Shown: positions 34,541 through 45,696 of the stretch, piece by piece
Layout of the letters: each line of letters opens with the position of its first letter
Numbering within the stretch: the first letter of the stretch is position 1
Assembly (NCBI RefSeq): GCF_002105155.1
Contig: NW_019028990.1
Location: 551,501 to 615,500 of the forward strand
Direction: 5' to 3'
DNA length: 64,000 nt
From: Lobosporangium transversale
Taxonomy: Eukaryota; Mortierellomycota; Mortierellomycetes; Mortierellales; Mortierellaceae
Notes under the pieces: model-generated
Seen by the model: only the letters and a program-made list of their open reading frames with translations
Told to the model about the DNA's origin: nothing
Database searches by the model: none
Translations under genes and position numbers: made by a program

Positions 34541-34965
34541 TATCCCTTGAACCGTAATAAGGGCAAATATGCCCTTATAACCTTATTCTACCCACAATGT
34601 ACTGTATTTAGTTTTCTCGAAAAGTTATTAAGTCACGGTCACCCCTTTCCTAAGCCAGATCGAAAGTACGCAAAAAATTACATCGGCTTGGCAACTCATT
34701 CATTCTTTTTATCGCCATTCTCGTAAAGCAGAGCCCAATATATTCCTATTCTAAAATGATTATTGAATTGATTTTGTGGCTTTTATTTTTGATGACGGGC
34801 TTATTACAGGCAAACTTATTTAACATTTGAAAGGCGCTATTGGCTGCAAAGCCTGCAATACATTCGAAGGTTACTCAAAAAATATATAATGTACCACCAT
34901 AAATGTTACATTGGTCCACTACGGCATTTTTATAAGGGCAAATATGCCTTACGGTTTAAGGGATA
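34541..34965. mobile_element. Non-autonomous inverted-repeat transposon (MITE) with TATCCCTT...AAGGGATA ends
   Basis: The left end (34541-34580) and right end (34930-34965) are imperfect reverse complements of about 36-40 bases, sharing TATCCCTTRAACCGTAA and a near-palindromic AAGGGCAAATATGCC segment. Outermost TA dinucleotides on both sides would fit a TA target duplication, the preference of Tc1/mariner elements. The 425-base body has no coding capacity. The family is an inference from TIR and TA only. Confidence 0.7.
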
Positions 34966-35668
34966 GAATTAATCTATTTGACAACCCGGGTTGTCACTCT
35001 TATTTGACAACCCCCCCCTTAATTATTTTTCTCAATTTTTTTTCTTTGCGTGACAACCCGGGGTTGCCAAATAGTAAAATATCTAATTTGACAACCCCAA
35101 GCTCACTATTATTTGACAACCCTTTTTTATTGGCAAGATTATTATGTGAAAATCGTTTCTATTGCTATCCCTCAGCAACATGAAATCCCTCCAGCAATCT
35201 AAAAGCTTCCATCAAATAACAAACTTTTTTTTTTTGGTTACGAGGTTTTTTATTACAACTGATTTCTAAAACAAGGGTTTGCTTTTATAGAAAATGTGCC
35301 TATACGGGTAACATGCACTAAGGGGTTTTTTTGGATAAATAAGCATGCATAAATTCGGAGTGGTTATGCGACGCTTGATGGCGCATGCGTAAGACGCGGA
35401 AAGGAAAAAAAAGAGAGACAGAAGAAGCTATAACCACAGTCATGATAATGGAGTGTTGCCACCATTTTAGAAATCCAGCTGAGAAAGGTCCTCCATAAGT
35501 ACAAGAGGGTGAAGACTTGTCATGTGACAGGTTGAAAAAGACAATTTTTCTTCTTTTTTTGACAACCCGGGTTGTCAAATAACAAAAAAGTGAAAATTGA
35601 AGACCTGGGTTGCCAAATAAGCCGGTGTGACTGCTAAATTAGGGGGGGGTTGTCAAATAGATTCACCC
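34966..35668. mobile_element. Second MITE, inserted at the right end of the first, with 9-bp direct repeats
   Basis: TAAGGGATA occurs at 34957-34965 and again at 35669-35677, flanking a 703-base non-coding element as a perfect 9-base duplication. Its termini are inverted repeats: the left side reads GAATTAATCTATTTGACAAC, the right side in reverse complement GTGAATCTATTTGACAAC. Both ends are packed with copies of ATTTGACAACC in both orientations, several as the palindrome GACAACCCGGGTTGTC (34980-34995 and 35561-35576). A 9-base duplication fits Mutator-like (MULE) or related elements. Its left duplication is the terminal sequence of the first element, so it inserted there. Confidence 0.72.
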
Positions 35669-35895
35669 TAAGGGATAAGAATAAAGCCAATTTTGATCTC
35701 CACGTGACACAACACAAGCCTCAAAAAAGAAAAATCATACACAAACAGTGGCTTGATGCTCAATTGAGATGACGGCCATTTGACCCTGGAGCATTATATT
35801 TGACATAGTTTTATTGACAGGCTAGCGCTCACAATCAGAAGCAAAAAAAAAATCATCTCTTGATTGCATTTGTTTCAAGCATCTCGTCGACGTGC

Positions 35896-36747
35896 TCAAA
35901 ATGACTGGTACTTTTCGAAGATCTCCTTGGGCTCTGGGCTCATGACAAAGAGCGTAGAAAGGGTATTATTCTCATCATAGGCGACGTCATAGAACCACTT
36001 GTTGGTTGCTAGGTCCTGCATCGCGCCTGGAAAAGAGCCGAAGCCCCCGCGATCTTTTCGATCTTGCAGCATAACTAGGTTCTGTATATCACAAGTAGTT
36101 AGAATACTACCCCAAGGTTGGGCCTGATATAGCTGGACAATCTCTTTGGGTTTGACGCCGTAATGATAACAATCGAGAATCCACTTATTATCTTCTTCAG
36201 GCCTTCGTTGAGCGATAAGACTGGTATGAAGATCACCGAGCGCGTGGTTGTGTACAAGCAAATGTTATTGGGCTTGAATGATTCGCCTTGCCGTGTGACA
36301 TGGATGAAAAAAGGGCAATCATTAAGTTTCGAGCCTACATTCTGACGAATCAGATCTTTACCATCAGTAATGAGGTTGGTTCGGTACTTACCACCATAGG
36401 CACATGCCAAATGTATGAACTTGGCTGAACAAGAGCGAGTCTTGAGGGCAAATCCGTACGCCAATGCGATTTGCATGTAATAATTCTTTGCCGCAATCGA
36501 GGTCTCGAATTCTTATCATTCAAAATATCTGACATATCAATTTCGATAGCTTTCAAAGATTGATTATCATTATTTTCTGTAACACCGTCGGAGTCAGCAA
36601 TAGGCTCCCATGATCAGAGCCAATAGTTGCTAAATCGACCGGATTGGGGGGCGTTGCTTCTGGGGCAGTAGCGCCTAACAGCTTGAAGCCAAGATCCGAC
36701 ACTGTTAAGTCATCGCTCAATACGCTGGTGGTGTCGAGGTCTGGCAT
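35896..36747 (-). pseudogene. FAR1-type / MULE transposase fragment
   Basis: Seen on the minus strand in three or four frames: an acidic N-terminus (ATG at 36747, MPDLDTTSVLSDDLTVSDL), then MQIALAYGFALKTRSCSAKF, IHLACAYGGKYRTN, GSKLNDCPFFIHVTRQGESF, HNHALGDLHTSLIAQRR, YGVKPKEIVQLYQ and NKWFYDVAYDENNTLSTLF. This order (GFALKTRSS, C.YGGKYR, KL.GCPF, HNH.L, LK..EI) is that of FAR1 DNA-binding domains attached to MULE transposases. The reading stops where the DDE transposase should begin, so only the DNA-binding half remains. At least two frame changes make it a relic. It lies about 230 bases from a MITE whose 9-base duplication fits MULE transposition. Confidence 0.68.
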
Positions 36748-36889
36748 AGCTGCAATGAAAATTACCGAAGTGGAGAAGGAATATGTAAAAAAAAAAACAA
36801 TTTGGGGCAATGTTCGTCAATTGAGATGTCTGACCACAGCCTCAAGCCACCTACACCCCTTAATGTATATACAGTTTTTTTTTGTGTAC

Positions 36890-36921
<32 letters not shown>

Positions 36922-37039
36922 ATGAACCTTTCAACACAAGGGTTCATTCTTCACAGCAGCTTTGCTTTTTTTCTTTTTTTTTTCTTTTTTTTTTTTTTTT
37001 TTTGGCTTCCTACCTACCTTTTTCATATTCCAAACGGCA
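36748..37039. other. Right border of the accessory island with A/T homopolymers
   Basis: Between the transposase relic and DBP9 lie an A-run of about 25 (36895-36919) and two T-runs within 50 bases of the DBP9 start, forming a long pyrimidine-rich leader. No gene. Confidence 0.55.
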
Positions 37040-39525
37040 ATGGCAGACAACGACACCACTGAGTTTAGCGCTGATAACGTTGATACAAATATTACATTTG
37101 CAGACCTTGGATTGGACGACAGGCTTCTGCGAGGTCTCGCGAAACTCAACTTTACAAAACCTACACCTGTACAGGCAAAGTCTATCCCGCTTGCTTTGGC
37201 TGGCAAAGATATTTTAGCCAAAGCAAGGACAGGAAGCGGAAAAACAGCTGCCTTTATGCTGCCGCTTATTCATAAGATTTTAGCTGCCAAAGATGTATGG
37301 TTTTGTTAAATTATTTTGTCTCGTTTTTATTTGACTAATTACATCAATCAAGGGTTACTCTGCTCAAAGATCAATATTAACAATATATATTGCTATATGC
37401 AATGTAATACCTTGAGTCGTTTTTAGGCCTTACCCACCAACTCCCCTGAAACTACTGCAACTCGAGGACTGGTCCTTGTGCCTACTGTTGAATTAGCAGG
37501 ACAAGTCACAGCCTTTACCAACAACATTCTCCTCTTCTGTGGCCGTGCTGTGAATGTGCTCAACATTGCTGGAAAACAGAATGACAAAGTTCAACAGTAA
37601 GCTTCTTATTCATTTGACCACATATTGCCAATCTTTATTACATTTATCTCACAACTCAGATTCATTTTTTTTCCCTCTTTCCCCTAGGCCTCTATTGGCG
37701 ACACAGCCCGATATTATTGTTGCAACACCCTCCAGGATCCTTGCACAATTAAAGATAAATGCTGTGGATCTGAAAACACATTTCCAAACATTAGTCATTG
37801 ACGAGGCAGATCTAGTCTGCAATTACGATTATCAGGAGGATGTCAAGGAACTATTGACGTTCCTTCCAAAGATTTATCAGAGTTTTCTTATGTCAGCTAC
37901 ATTGGGAGATGATGTCGATTCACTCAAACAATTGGTTCTACGTTCACCAGCAGTCTTGAAGATGGAGGACAAAACAATGGATTCATCCTGGGACAATTTG
38001 AAACAACTCTACACGGTCTGCACAGAGACAGACAAATACTTGATTCTATATGTATTGTTGAAGCTCAAGTTACTGAAGGGCAAATGCATCATCTTTGTGA
38101 ATGACATTGAACGTTGCTACCGCCTGAAATTGTTCTTGGAGCAGTTCTCGATCCCCAGTGTAGTTTTGAACTCGGAACTTCCTTTGAACTCGCGTGTACA
38201 TATCGTGGAAGAATTCAACAAAGGAAAATATGATTACATGATTGCCACGGATGAGAGTGGACTCAAGGGCGAGAAGGAGGAAGGCGAGAAGGAGGAAGAC
38301 GAGTCTATTAAGGTAATTAAGGAAGGAGAAGAGGAGGATGGGGATGAGCAAGATGAAGGCGAAGACGATAAAGAGGAGGAGGGAGAAGAAGATAATATTC
38401 CAGAAGGTGAGATTGAGATGGAATTAGATGGACTAGACGGCGAGGATCTTGATGGAAGTGAGGATGAGATGGAGGTTATGATGAGAGCAAGTGATAATGA
38501 TGAGGATGAGGATGAAGCGACTGCGCTTGAAGAAATGGGTGAAAAGTCAACCACTAGCTCTAAGAAGCGGAAACAACCTGAAGAAGATGCAAAGTCTGAG
38601 TCAACTACAAATGCTACTGGATCAACAAAATCCAAAAAGAAGCTGGGACCCAAGAAGGATCAGGAATATGGTGTCTCGCGCGGTATTGACTTTGTGAATG
38701 TCGCTGCAGTCGTCAACTTTGATTTCCCACCAACAGCAAAATCATATACACATCGTGTGGGACGTACGGCCCGTGGTGGTCAAATGGGTACTAGCTTGAG
38801 CTTTGTAGTCACAGCAGAGCAAAAGGAAAAGGCCCTCAAGGCTAGTCAAATTGCTGGAGGTGGAGGTTGGGCTCATTTGCAAGGCAATGACGAGGCTGTC
38901 TTCAATCGGGTTATGAAGCAACAAACTGGTATGCTTGTCTATCATGAAAGTAATGTCAGCTCACAAGTAAATGATTGTTGATTGAGATGAATACTAATTG
39001 TCAATCTGCTATTTATTAATTCATTTACCTAAATGGTCAATAGCTGCAGGATGCATAATCAATCCTTATACCATTCCTATGCAACAGCTTGCAGGCTTTA
39101 GGTATCGTATGGATGATGCCATGCGCGCTATCACTAAGAGTTCGATTCGTGAAGCCCGCTTGAAGGAACTCAAGGCAGAGATGCTTAATTCTGAGAAACT
39201 TCGAGCTCATTTTGAAGACAAGCCCAAGGACTTAGAGTTTTTGCGTCATGACAAGACACTACACCCAACACGGGTACAGCCCCATATGAAGCATGTCCCC
39301 GAATATATGATGCCCAGGGTACAGGCAGTGTCTACAGAAAAGGTTGGAGAGACTTCTCTGGGTCTGGGACCAGTGACATACAAGAAGAAGCCTCAAAACT
39401 CTGTAAGGAAAGCTCGGCAGAACAAGGGCAAGGGTGCTCATGGAGGTGGTAAAAAGAACGACCCACTCAAGAAGTTCAGTTTTGGAGGTGGAAACAAGAA
39501 TGGAAAGAGACAAAAGACTGCATAG
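37040..39525 (+). CDS. DBP9: ATP-dependent RNA helicase DBP9 (DDX56-like)
   Basis: Seen: four exons (37040-37294, 37427-37596, 37688-38928, 39044-39525) giving 715 residues. Helicase motifs in order: Q motif KPTPVQ, motif I ARTGSGKT, Ia VPTVELAGQ, Ib ATPSRIL, II DEAD, III SAT, IV IIFVND, V RGIDF and [10 protein letters not shown]. Between IATDES and GVSRGIDF there is an acidic/basic insertion of about 130 residues, a hallmark of the Dbp9 branch (a shorter version is found in yeast). The C-terminus ([34 protein letters not shown], then a Lys-rich end) is also Dbp9-specific. Role: nucleolar helicase required for 60S ribosomal subunit assembly and 27S pre-rRNA processing. Its leader is T-rich; the stop is followed by a 27-base A-run. 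Confidence 0.95.
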
Positions 39526-39534
39526 AGAAAACCA

Positions 39535-39568
<34 letters not shown>

Positions 39569-39614
39569 CATTTCTGGCATTTCATCTACTATCTAATAAA
39601 CTCTATTAAGCATA

Positions 39615-40120
39615 TTATACTTTATTAATTTGGCTGGAGAAAGTCTTGGCCGTACTTTTGAATAGCTCGATTTGCATACTCAATGCAGCTGAAAATCCAA
39701 CTGCATCACGTCGCCGATCACGATCAATCAACCCCTAATCTTACTCCATTCTAAAAAAGATAGGTTTTTATGCCCGTATAAAATGTCTTGTCTGGTTTCT
39801 CGCAACAGGCTCGTGAAGTCTTCGATTACCTCCTTCTCCGTAGCGTTGAATCTCCTAGGAGGGTTCTGGGCGAGAATCTGAAAGCGGGCATGCGTCTCTA
39901 CCCCTGTCCTTGTCTTCTTTTTTCAATTTCCACATCAGTTTCTGACGTGCAGACAATCAACTGCACTATTTGCTTTTTAAATTCTTCTTCAACGTTGATG
40001 GCTTTCTGTATTTCAACACATTCCCCTCGGCAAATCAGGAGACAGGTCATAGGCACCATGTGTTGGGTGCCGTAAAGACGAAGCCCCAGCTGTTCGGAGT
40101 ACAGTGCCGCAATATAACCT
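39615..40120 (-). pseudogene. Unidentified frame-broken coding region
   Basis: On the minus strand three consecutive frames read with coding-like composition and no overlap: HMVPMTCLLICRGECVEIQK through VQLIVCTSETDVEIEKRR (about 39910-40100), then FQILAQNPPRRFNATEKEVI and ETRQDILYGHKNLSFLEW (about 39750-39900), then LIDRDRRRDAVGFSAALSMQ to a TAA (39615-39750). The second switch sits at a GGGG run. I do not recognise the protein. It is either a pseudogene or a real gene with small sequence errors; no splice sites account for the switches. Confidence 0.35.
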
Positions 40121-40578
40121 TGATCTTATCCGAGCGCCACTTTCTTTTGTGCTCTTTTATGTCCTAAGAGTCCTACACTTGGACTCGAATGTACAGTGAA
40201 GGCCATAGAGCATTATTGTGATTGTTTAGGCATTTTGATATATCATATACGAATGGAATATGAGAAAGAGAGATTGTTTAGTGCACGCAATGACAAGTAA
40301 ATAATAATAAAAGAAACTACAAGGGCAAGGACGAGTTCGCCTAGAGACCCAAAATACGCAATATCGTTTTAATCTAAAACTATCTCTCTCAATAAACCAA
40401 CAACTACAATAATTTATAGTTATTATAATTGATGCAGATACAAGAAAAGTGGTAAGGAAACATATAGGAAAGATAAAACGTCTGCAGTTGAAGGTGCAAA
40501 TTACTGGATAGTGATGACTTCTTGGCAGTTGAAAAGAATATCTCGGCCAACGTATTATCGTTGAAGACTTTTAATTTG

Positions 40579-40609
<31 letters not shown>

Positions 40610-40691
40610 GCCAGTCTAAGACCCTGATTGATCATTCATCGTCACTATCCTTGTCTATGAGCTTTCTTTTTGCCGCTGTTTTACCCCTATC
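40121..40691. other. Intergenic spacer with T26 tract and possible read-through end of the next gene
   Basis: A T-run of about 26 lies at 40581-40609. The sequence 40632-40691 continues in frame beyond the stop of the WW/FF gene and reads GKTAAKRKLIDKDSDDE before a second stop, so it may be coding in other alleles. No other gene seen. Confidence 0.5.
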
Positions 40692-41775
40692 TCAATCCCT
40701 GTCCCTACCTCGATCTCTGTCCCTATCTCGGTCTCGGCCTCTATCTCTGTCTCTGTCCCTGTCTCTATCTCTGTCTCTGTCCTTGTCTCGATCTCTTTCC
40801 CTATCCCGCCCTCTGTCCTTATCTCGACTCCTGTCCTTGTCTCGATCTCTATCCCTATCTCGACTCCTGTCCTTATCTCGATCTCTGCCCCTATCTCGGT
40901 CTTTATCCCTTTGCTTATCCTTATCTCTGTCTGAAGAGTGTGATCGAGATTTATCTGGTATCTTTCCCTTCTTTAAATCTGATAAATATTGACGGAAAAT
41001 CGATTCTCGCAAGGACCCTGGCTTTAAACCCAGGAACCGCGGGTCCACTCTGTATTTCGTCATAAAATCCAGCCAAGTGGATGTCTTTGTAGTATACTCT
41101 TCCACCAGTCGCCTATATATATCCTCAGGCTTTGTAGAACTTGACGAAGTTGTGGTCGTTGTGGAATGCGAACTGGATTGATGAGAAGATTGTCGATCTC
41201 TTCCCTTCTTTTCTCTTTCTTTTCTCTCTTCCTCCTCCTTTTCTTTCGCCTCTTTTTCCTTGGCCTCTCTGAGTTCCTTAGCCCGGATTACACAAAAACT
41301 CTCAAACAAGGCTTCACGAACCTTTCTTTCCGGAATGAGATACATGCGTGGGTCTCGTTCAATTTTAGCAGATGCCTTTTCCCACGTGTCATATGGAGTG
41401 ACCCCACGATCACGCATCATCTCCAAATAGGCCATCTCTCTTTCCTGAATATTGTCAGGCGAGATCTCCATTCTCGTATGTGCCTGCCGTTCGGACGCAG
41501 ATGGGTGTGCCGTTCCTGCTGATGACTCAGCTCCTTGCTGAAGCATACGGAGCCGCTGCTCCAAAGCTTCATCTTCTTCTTCTTCTTCATCGCCTCCTTC
41601 ATCTTGACTTGCCATATGTTGATCTGGATCACCTTCATCCATTTCGCCTTCCATCGCTGCCAACTGCCATGCTATATCATCTTCTGTCATCCTAGAAATG
41701 AACCAGAGTATTTTTGATTATAAGGAGTCAAATGGTGTTAAAACATGAAAGCCTATTTTCCCAATCAATTGTCCG

Positions 41776-41815
<40 letters not shown>

Positions 41816-42630
41816 ATACTCTGTGCCGGCTGCTGCTTGGTCATCCGCTCCGTTTTTCAACTTCTTCTCGCCTCCAGAGCCATCAACACCGCCATCATTG
41901 GGTCGCTTGAGTGTCAAAAGCCGCTGCTCCTCCTCTGCTTGCGCTTTCCGTTCTGCTTCCAACTTCTCTGTTTCGGCTTGTCCCATTTTGACGAGAATCT
42001 GCTCCAACTCAGGATTAGGCACCCATATAGAGATCTTGGTTTCCTTGTTATAGAAAAAAATGTTTTCCAGATTGGTCACAACAATGAACCATGGAGACTC
42101 CAACACCTGTGTCCTGGGAAAGAGATGAGAAAAAAAAAAAAAAAAAAAAAAAAAAAACAAGTTAGCAATACTATATAATTTGTTGTTGATCTATCGTCAA
42201 CATTCATGACAAAAAGCATTCCTTACTTTTTAATCGCCTTTTCTTTTTTGACCTTTTTGGATTTTTTTGCTTTTCCATTGCCATCGCCAGCATTAGTCTC
42301 TGCTGGTTTACTTGGTTCTATAGATGCAGGCGGGGGGGCAACGCCCGGCGGATACAATGGTTGCTGACTGTTAGGTGGATAATAAGACACACCAGGTGGG
42401 GGTGGTATTCCGGAGGGTGCTGGTCCCTGTGGTAAAGGAGGACCCATCGTAGGTCTGATCCATGAGCTCTGTCCGGAGGCCGAGTTATAGTAATATGCCA
42501 TGCCGTCAGGCGCCTTATGCTCAGTCCATCCTGGCGGCAGTAAGTTTGGAGGGGGTGGATGAAATGTTCCGGGAGGAGGAGGTGGTGGATGTCCAAACGG
42601 TCCTGCCATAGGCCCTCCACCTGACACTGG

Positions 42631-42664
<34 letters not shown>

Positions 42665-42777
42665 GACATTGGCATTGGTTGTCCTGGTAGCCCGCCAGAA
42701 GAGTAGCCACTATTGAAGTAGGGCGGCCCCGGCGGCCCCGGTGGTCCTGGTAGTCCTGGTCCTGGAGCGGAATTCAT
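40692..42777 (-). CDS. TCERG1/CA150-like WW and FF domain protein
   Basis: Seen: three exons (42227-42777, 41820-42113, 40692-41691) giving 614 residues. The N-terminus is Pro/Gly-rich with a Met-Pro hexanucleotide repeat (six or more MP pairs). Two WW domains: LPPGWTEHKAPDGMAYYYN...SSWIRP and, in exon 2, PWFIVVTNLENIFFYNKETKISIW. Two FF domains follow (TPYDTWEKASAKIERDPRMY... and STWLDFMTKYRVDPRFLGLK). The end is about 90 residues of Arg-Asp/Lys-Asp repeats. Known: TCERG1 couples RNA polymerase II elongation and splicing through proline-rich and phospho-CTD ligands. Both introns have very long T-tracts next to the acceptor (39 and 28 bases). Odd: the stop is TGA where the repeat predicts CGA, and 20 coding-like codons follow. 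Animal homologues carry three WW and six FF domains, so this is a short form. Confidence 0.85.
41776..41814. repeat. A39 homopolymer inside an intron
   Basis: The longest homopolymer of the window. It reads as T39 on the transcribed (minus) strand, 6 bases after the donor GTATGT of the WW/FF gene's second intron. Confidence 0.9.
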
Positions 42778-42944
42778 GGTGCAAAGAAAAAAGGCTGAGC
42801 AATTTACATGGAATACCTTTCCTTGACGGATATGTTCCGGACTGCTTTTAACATCCAAAAAAACAACCCTTTTTTTACATTTCATTCTTATTCATTTGCA
42901 ATACTCGCTACACCACCAACTCATACAGACACAAATACTTCTCT

Positions 42945-43958
42945 ATGGCAGATAGCCCAGACGCACCTTCAAGTGAACATGTTAAGCCCCGCGAGGTTCC
43001 ATACTGTGGTTTCTGCTCATTGCCACCAGAGTACTGCGAGTTTGGACCTACTCTGGAAAAGTAAATGCTGAAGGCATCATCTGCACTTTTTTTTTTTTTT
43101 TTTTTTCCAATATCTAAACAAATGTTTCGTCTCATCATGACATTGTTATTGATTTTTTTTTAACTCTCTGGAACTTTTATCTATTATCAGATGTAAAGAA
43201 TGGTTGAGCAGAAACGATAAAGTGCTGTATGCTATTTTGTATAATACTTTGGAGGATCAATTAGCGTCCACATCACTCGGCGAGAGCAAGCCAGAAGAAG
43301 ACAAGAAGAGGGCAAAAGGTAGGCAGAAGCCAATATATATACATATATTACAGCGGCTTCCTTGCTTACAAGATCGGGTCCTTATTAATCCAATTTGGCT
43401 TTGCCTATGTCTTTTTTTATTTTTTCCTTCGATCACCCGAAAATCCTAATTAACAGAGGCTGCCAAGATTGAAAAGCAATTGCAGAAGAAGATGGTATGA
43501 AAGGAAACACCTTTTTTTTTGTAGGATTATAATAGTTGTTTTATATTGACGTTTATACTTACTGAAATTTATTTTCACAGGCATCCAAGGTTCTGATCAA
43601 GAGAATTGAACGGACCAAGAGAAAATGTGTCACATGTGTTTTTGGACTGGAGAACTTTGGTAATCCTAGGTTTTCAGAATCTTCGCTCATTCTTTTCACT
43701 CTTTTGTGTCCATATCTTAACAATATGTTATCGCTTATATTAATATGAATATTAGATGTCGACCTCAAGAAAGCAGCCAAACTTTTTGCCAACAAATTTG
43801 CATGTGGAGCATCAGTTACAAAGAATAACCAGGGCAATGATGAGATTGTAGTCCAGGGCGACCTATCGGACGAAATTTTCGAACTCATTCTGGAGCACTG
43901 GCCAATTGTGCCTGAAGATAACATTGATCTGATTGAGGACAAGAAGAAGGGCAAATAG
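42945..43958 (+). CDS. TMA22: Density-regulated protein DENR / translation machinery-associated protein 22
   Basis: Seen: five exons (42945-43060, 43191-43318, 43457-43494, 43581-43659, 43756-43958) giving 187 residues, the normal family length. The N-terminal part has PYCGFCSLPPEYCEFGPTLE, a small metal-binding CxxC...C motif shared by all DENR proteins. The C-terminal SUI1 domain reads KVLIKRIERTKRKCVTCVFG, then KLFANKFACGASVTKN and EIVVQGDLSDEIFELI. Known: DENR with MCT-1 (Tma20) removes deacylated tRNA from post-termination 40S subunits and assists reinitiation. It is divergent from the WW/FF gene, the two start codons being only 167 bases apart, so they share one promoter. Confidence 0.95.
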
Positions 43959-44300
43959 TGAAAAAAAAAAAATAAGTAGAGAAAAATAAACTTTTTCTTG
44001 ACATTTTTACGGAAGAGCAATTGTCGTGGAAAAAAAAAAAAAAAAAAAAAAAAGCTTAAACATTTTATCATTATATATAATATGCACCCTTGTGGAGTAC
44101 ATGTACTTTCCAAAAAGCGTTGGGACGATTCTTGACAGTTCATGCAGTTCCTAACCAATTGCTTCATGGCGAGATTTCATTAAGAGCATTTTATTCTGTG
44201 ACTCCATGTTTTCTCAGCCAAAGACAATTTTAACTTTCGAGCGACATTTGACATTTGACATTCCTTTTTTTTTTTTTTTTTTTTTTTTTAACAAGTCCGA

Positions 44301-45696
44301 ATGTCGCGACCCGCAAGAAGGCAAGTCGCCAAGGATAAAGTAATCGGCCCTCATCCCTCTGCAAGAGATAAACAGCAGTCGGGACAGACTTATAATATCT
44401 ACTACGACCGATGGAGTGGAGGTGATAGTCGATCTCAGGGCTTAAACAGCAAAAGCAAAGCGCAGTATCGGTGTGATCCTATTAAGGATTCTGGGACCAC
44501 CAAAGGGACCTACAACCCTAATGCATATTTTTGTGCCTTCTTTGCTAAAGGATGCTGCCCTCATGGGTAAGTAAAAAAAAAAAAAAAAAAAAAAAGGAAA
44601 AGATCTTAGTTTGCAAACAACTATAGAGTATGACTCACTCTGTCGCTTTATTGCTTTACATGACTTATGTCTTTTTTTCACCGACACCATTTATCATTAG
44701 AGAAGATTGTGCATGGCTGCATAGGCTACCGACACGTCAGGATCATGTTGAGTCTGGACTAGATGTTTTTGGACGTGAGCGATATGAAGAACATCGGGAG
44801 GATCGAGGTGGTGTGGGATCTATGCTATCCGACACCAAAACACTCTATGTGGGAAAGATACATATATCACCAGATATGCAAGCCATTGTTGAAAAACATT
44901 TCAAAGCATGGGGAGAAATTGAACGCATCAAAATTTTGAAGGATAAGGGGGTCGCATTTGTAACGTATCAGAGCCGACTGAATGCAGAGTTTGCTAAAGT
45001 GGCCATGACAGATCAATCTTTGGACCATGGAGAGGTAAGACGAGAAGAAATAATGATTGCTGATCTGCTGCAGTCGAAAGATTAGAGCAGTTAATTCTGA
45101 AGCGATATGGGCTGAACGGCTAAAATCGAGCCAATCTTCTTATATAGATCCTTAACATCAGATGGGCGACAGAAGATCCCAATCCAAGGTCACAAGCGAT
45201 AGCAAAGCGAAAAGCAGTGGAGATGGCGCGTGAAGCTATCGAGTCCAAAATATCGGGGGATTATAAGCAGGCACAACATCTTCCTGGTTCCGAAGAAGCC
45301 ATTATCGAACAATCAGAGAAACGACAACGCTATGACACCAACTTGAAAGAGACTCAACAATCGCAGCCAACATTATACATTGGAGCAGACGGTCTGTACT
45401 ATTATGACTATGGTGATTATGGGTATAATTTTGAGACACAACAATATGATCCAGGTCGCTTGAGTCATTCTCAAGAGCACAATAAAAACAGCATCCAACA
45501 AAGTCAGCTCCAGGAAGAGTCAAAAGTGCCTTCACTCCAAGAACGAATCAAAGCATCACTATTAACCTCCGCAAATGCAGCGCCAAACCCCTCATTAGCT
45601 ATAAGCGCCAAGGACAAAAAACCAGTGCCCGTAAAGTCTGCTCTAAGCGCTCTAGCCGGATATAGTTCAGATTCCGAGAGCGGAAGCGAGTCGTAA
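44301..45696 (+). CDS. CWC2: Pre-mRNA-splicing factor CWC2
   Basis: Seen: three exons (44301-44566, 44701-45034, 45148-45696) giving 382 residues. Order of elements: TYNIYYDRWSGGD, then the Torus/CCCH zinc finger YFCAFFAKGCCPHGEDCAWL with its Cys-His spacing, DVFGRERYEEHREDRGGVGS, the RRM starting TLYVGKIHI with RNP1-like GVAFVTYQ, and NIRWATEDPNP. All are specific to Cwc2/RBM22. The C-terminal 130 residues are low-complexity with a YYDYGDYGYNF stretch. Known: Cwc2 of the Prp19-related complex contacts U6 snRNA and helps form the catalytic RNA core. The leader ends with a T-run of about 24 before the start codon; intron 1 begins with an A19 run directly after the donor. Confidence 0.94.

Noticed and set aside
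34976..35660. Repeated ATTTGACAACC units as a CRISPR array
   Set aside because: Spacing is irregular, orientation alternates and the repeats cluster at two ends of a transposon-like element; the genome is eukaryotic.
40700..40990. CT-rich hexamer array that could look like a CRISPR or minisatellite
   Set aside because: It is the codon-level repeat of Arg-Asp/Lys-Asp in the TCERG1-like protein; no spacers.
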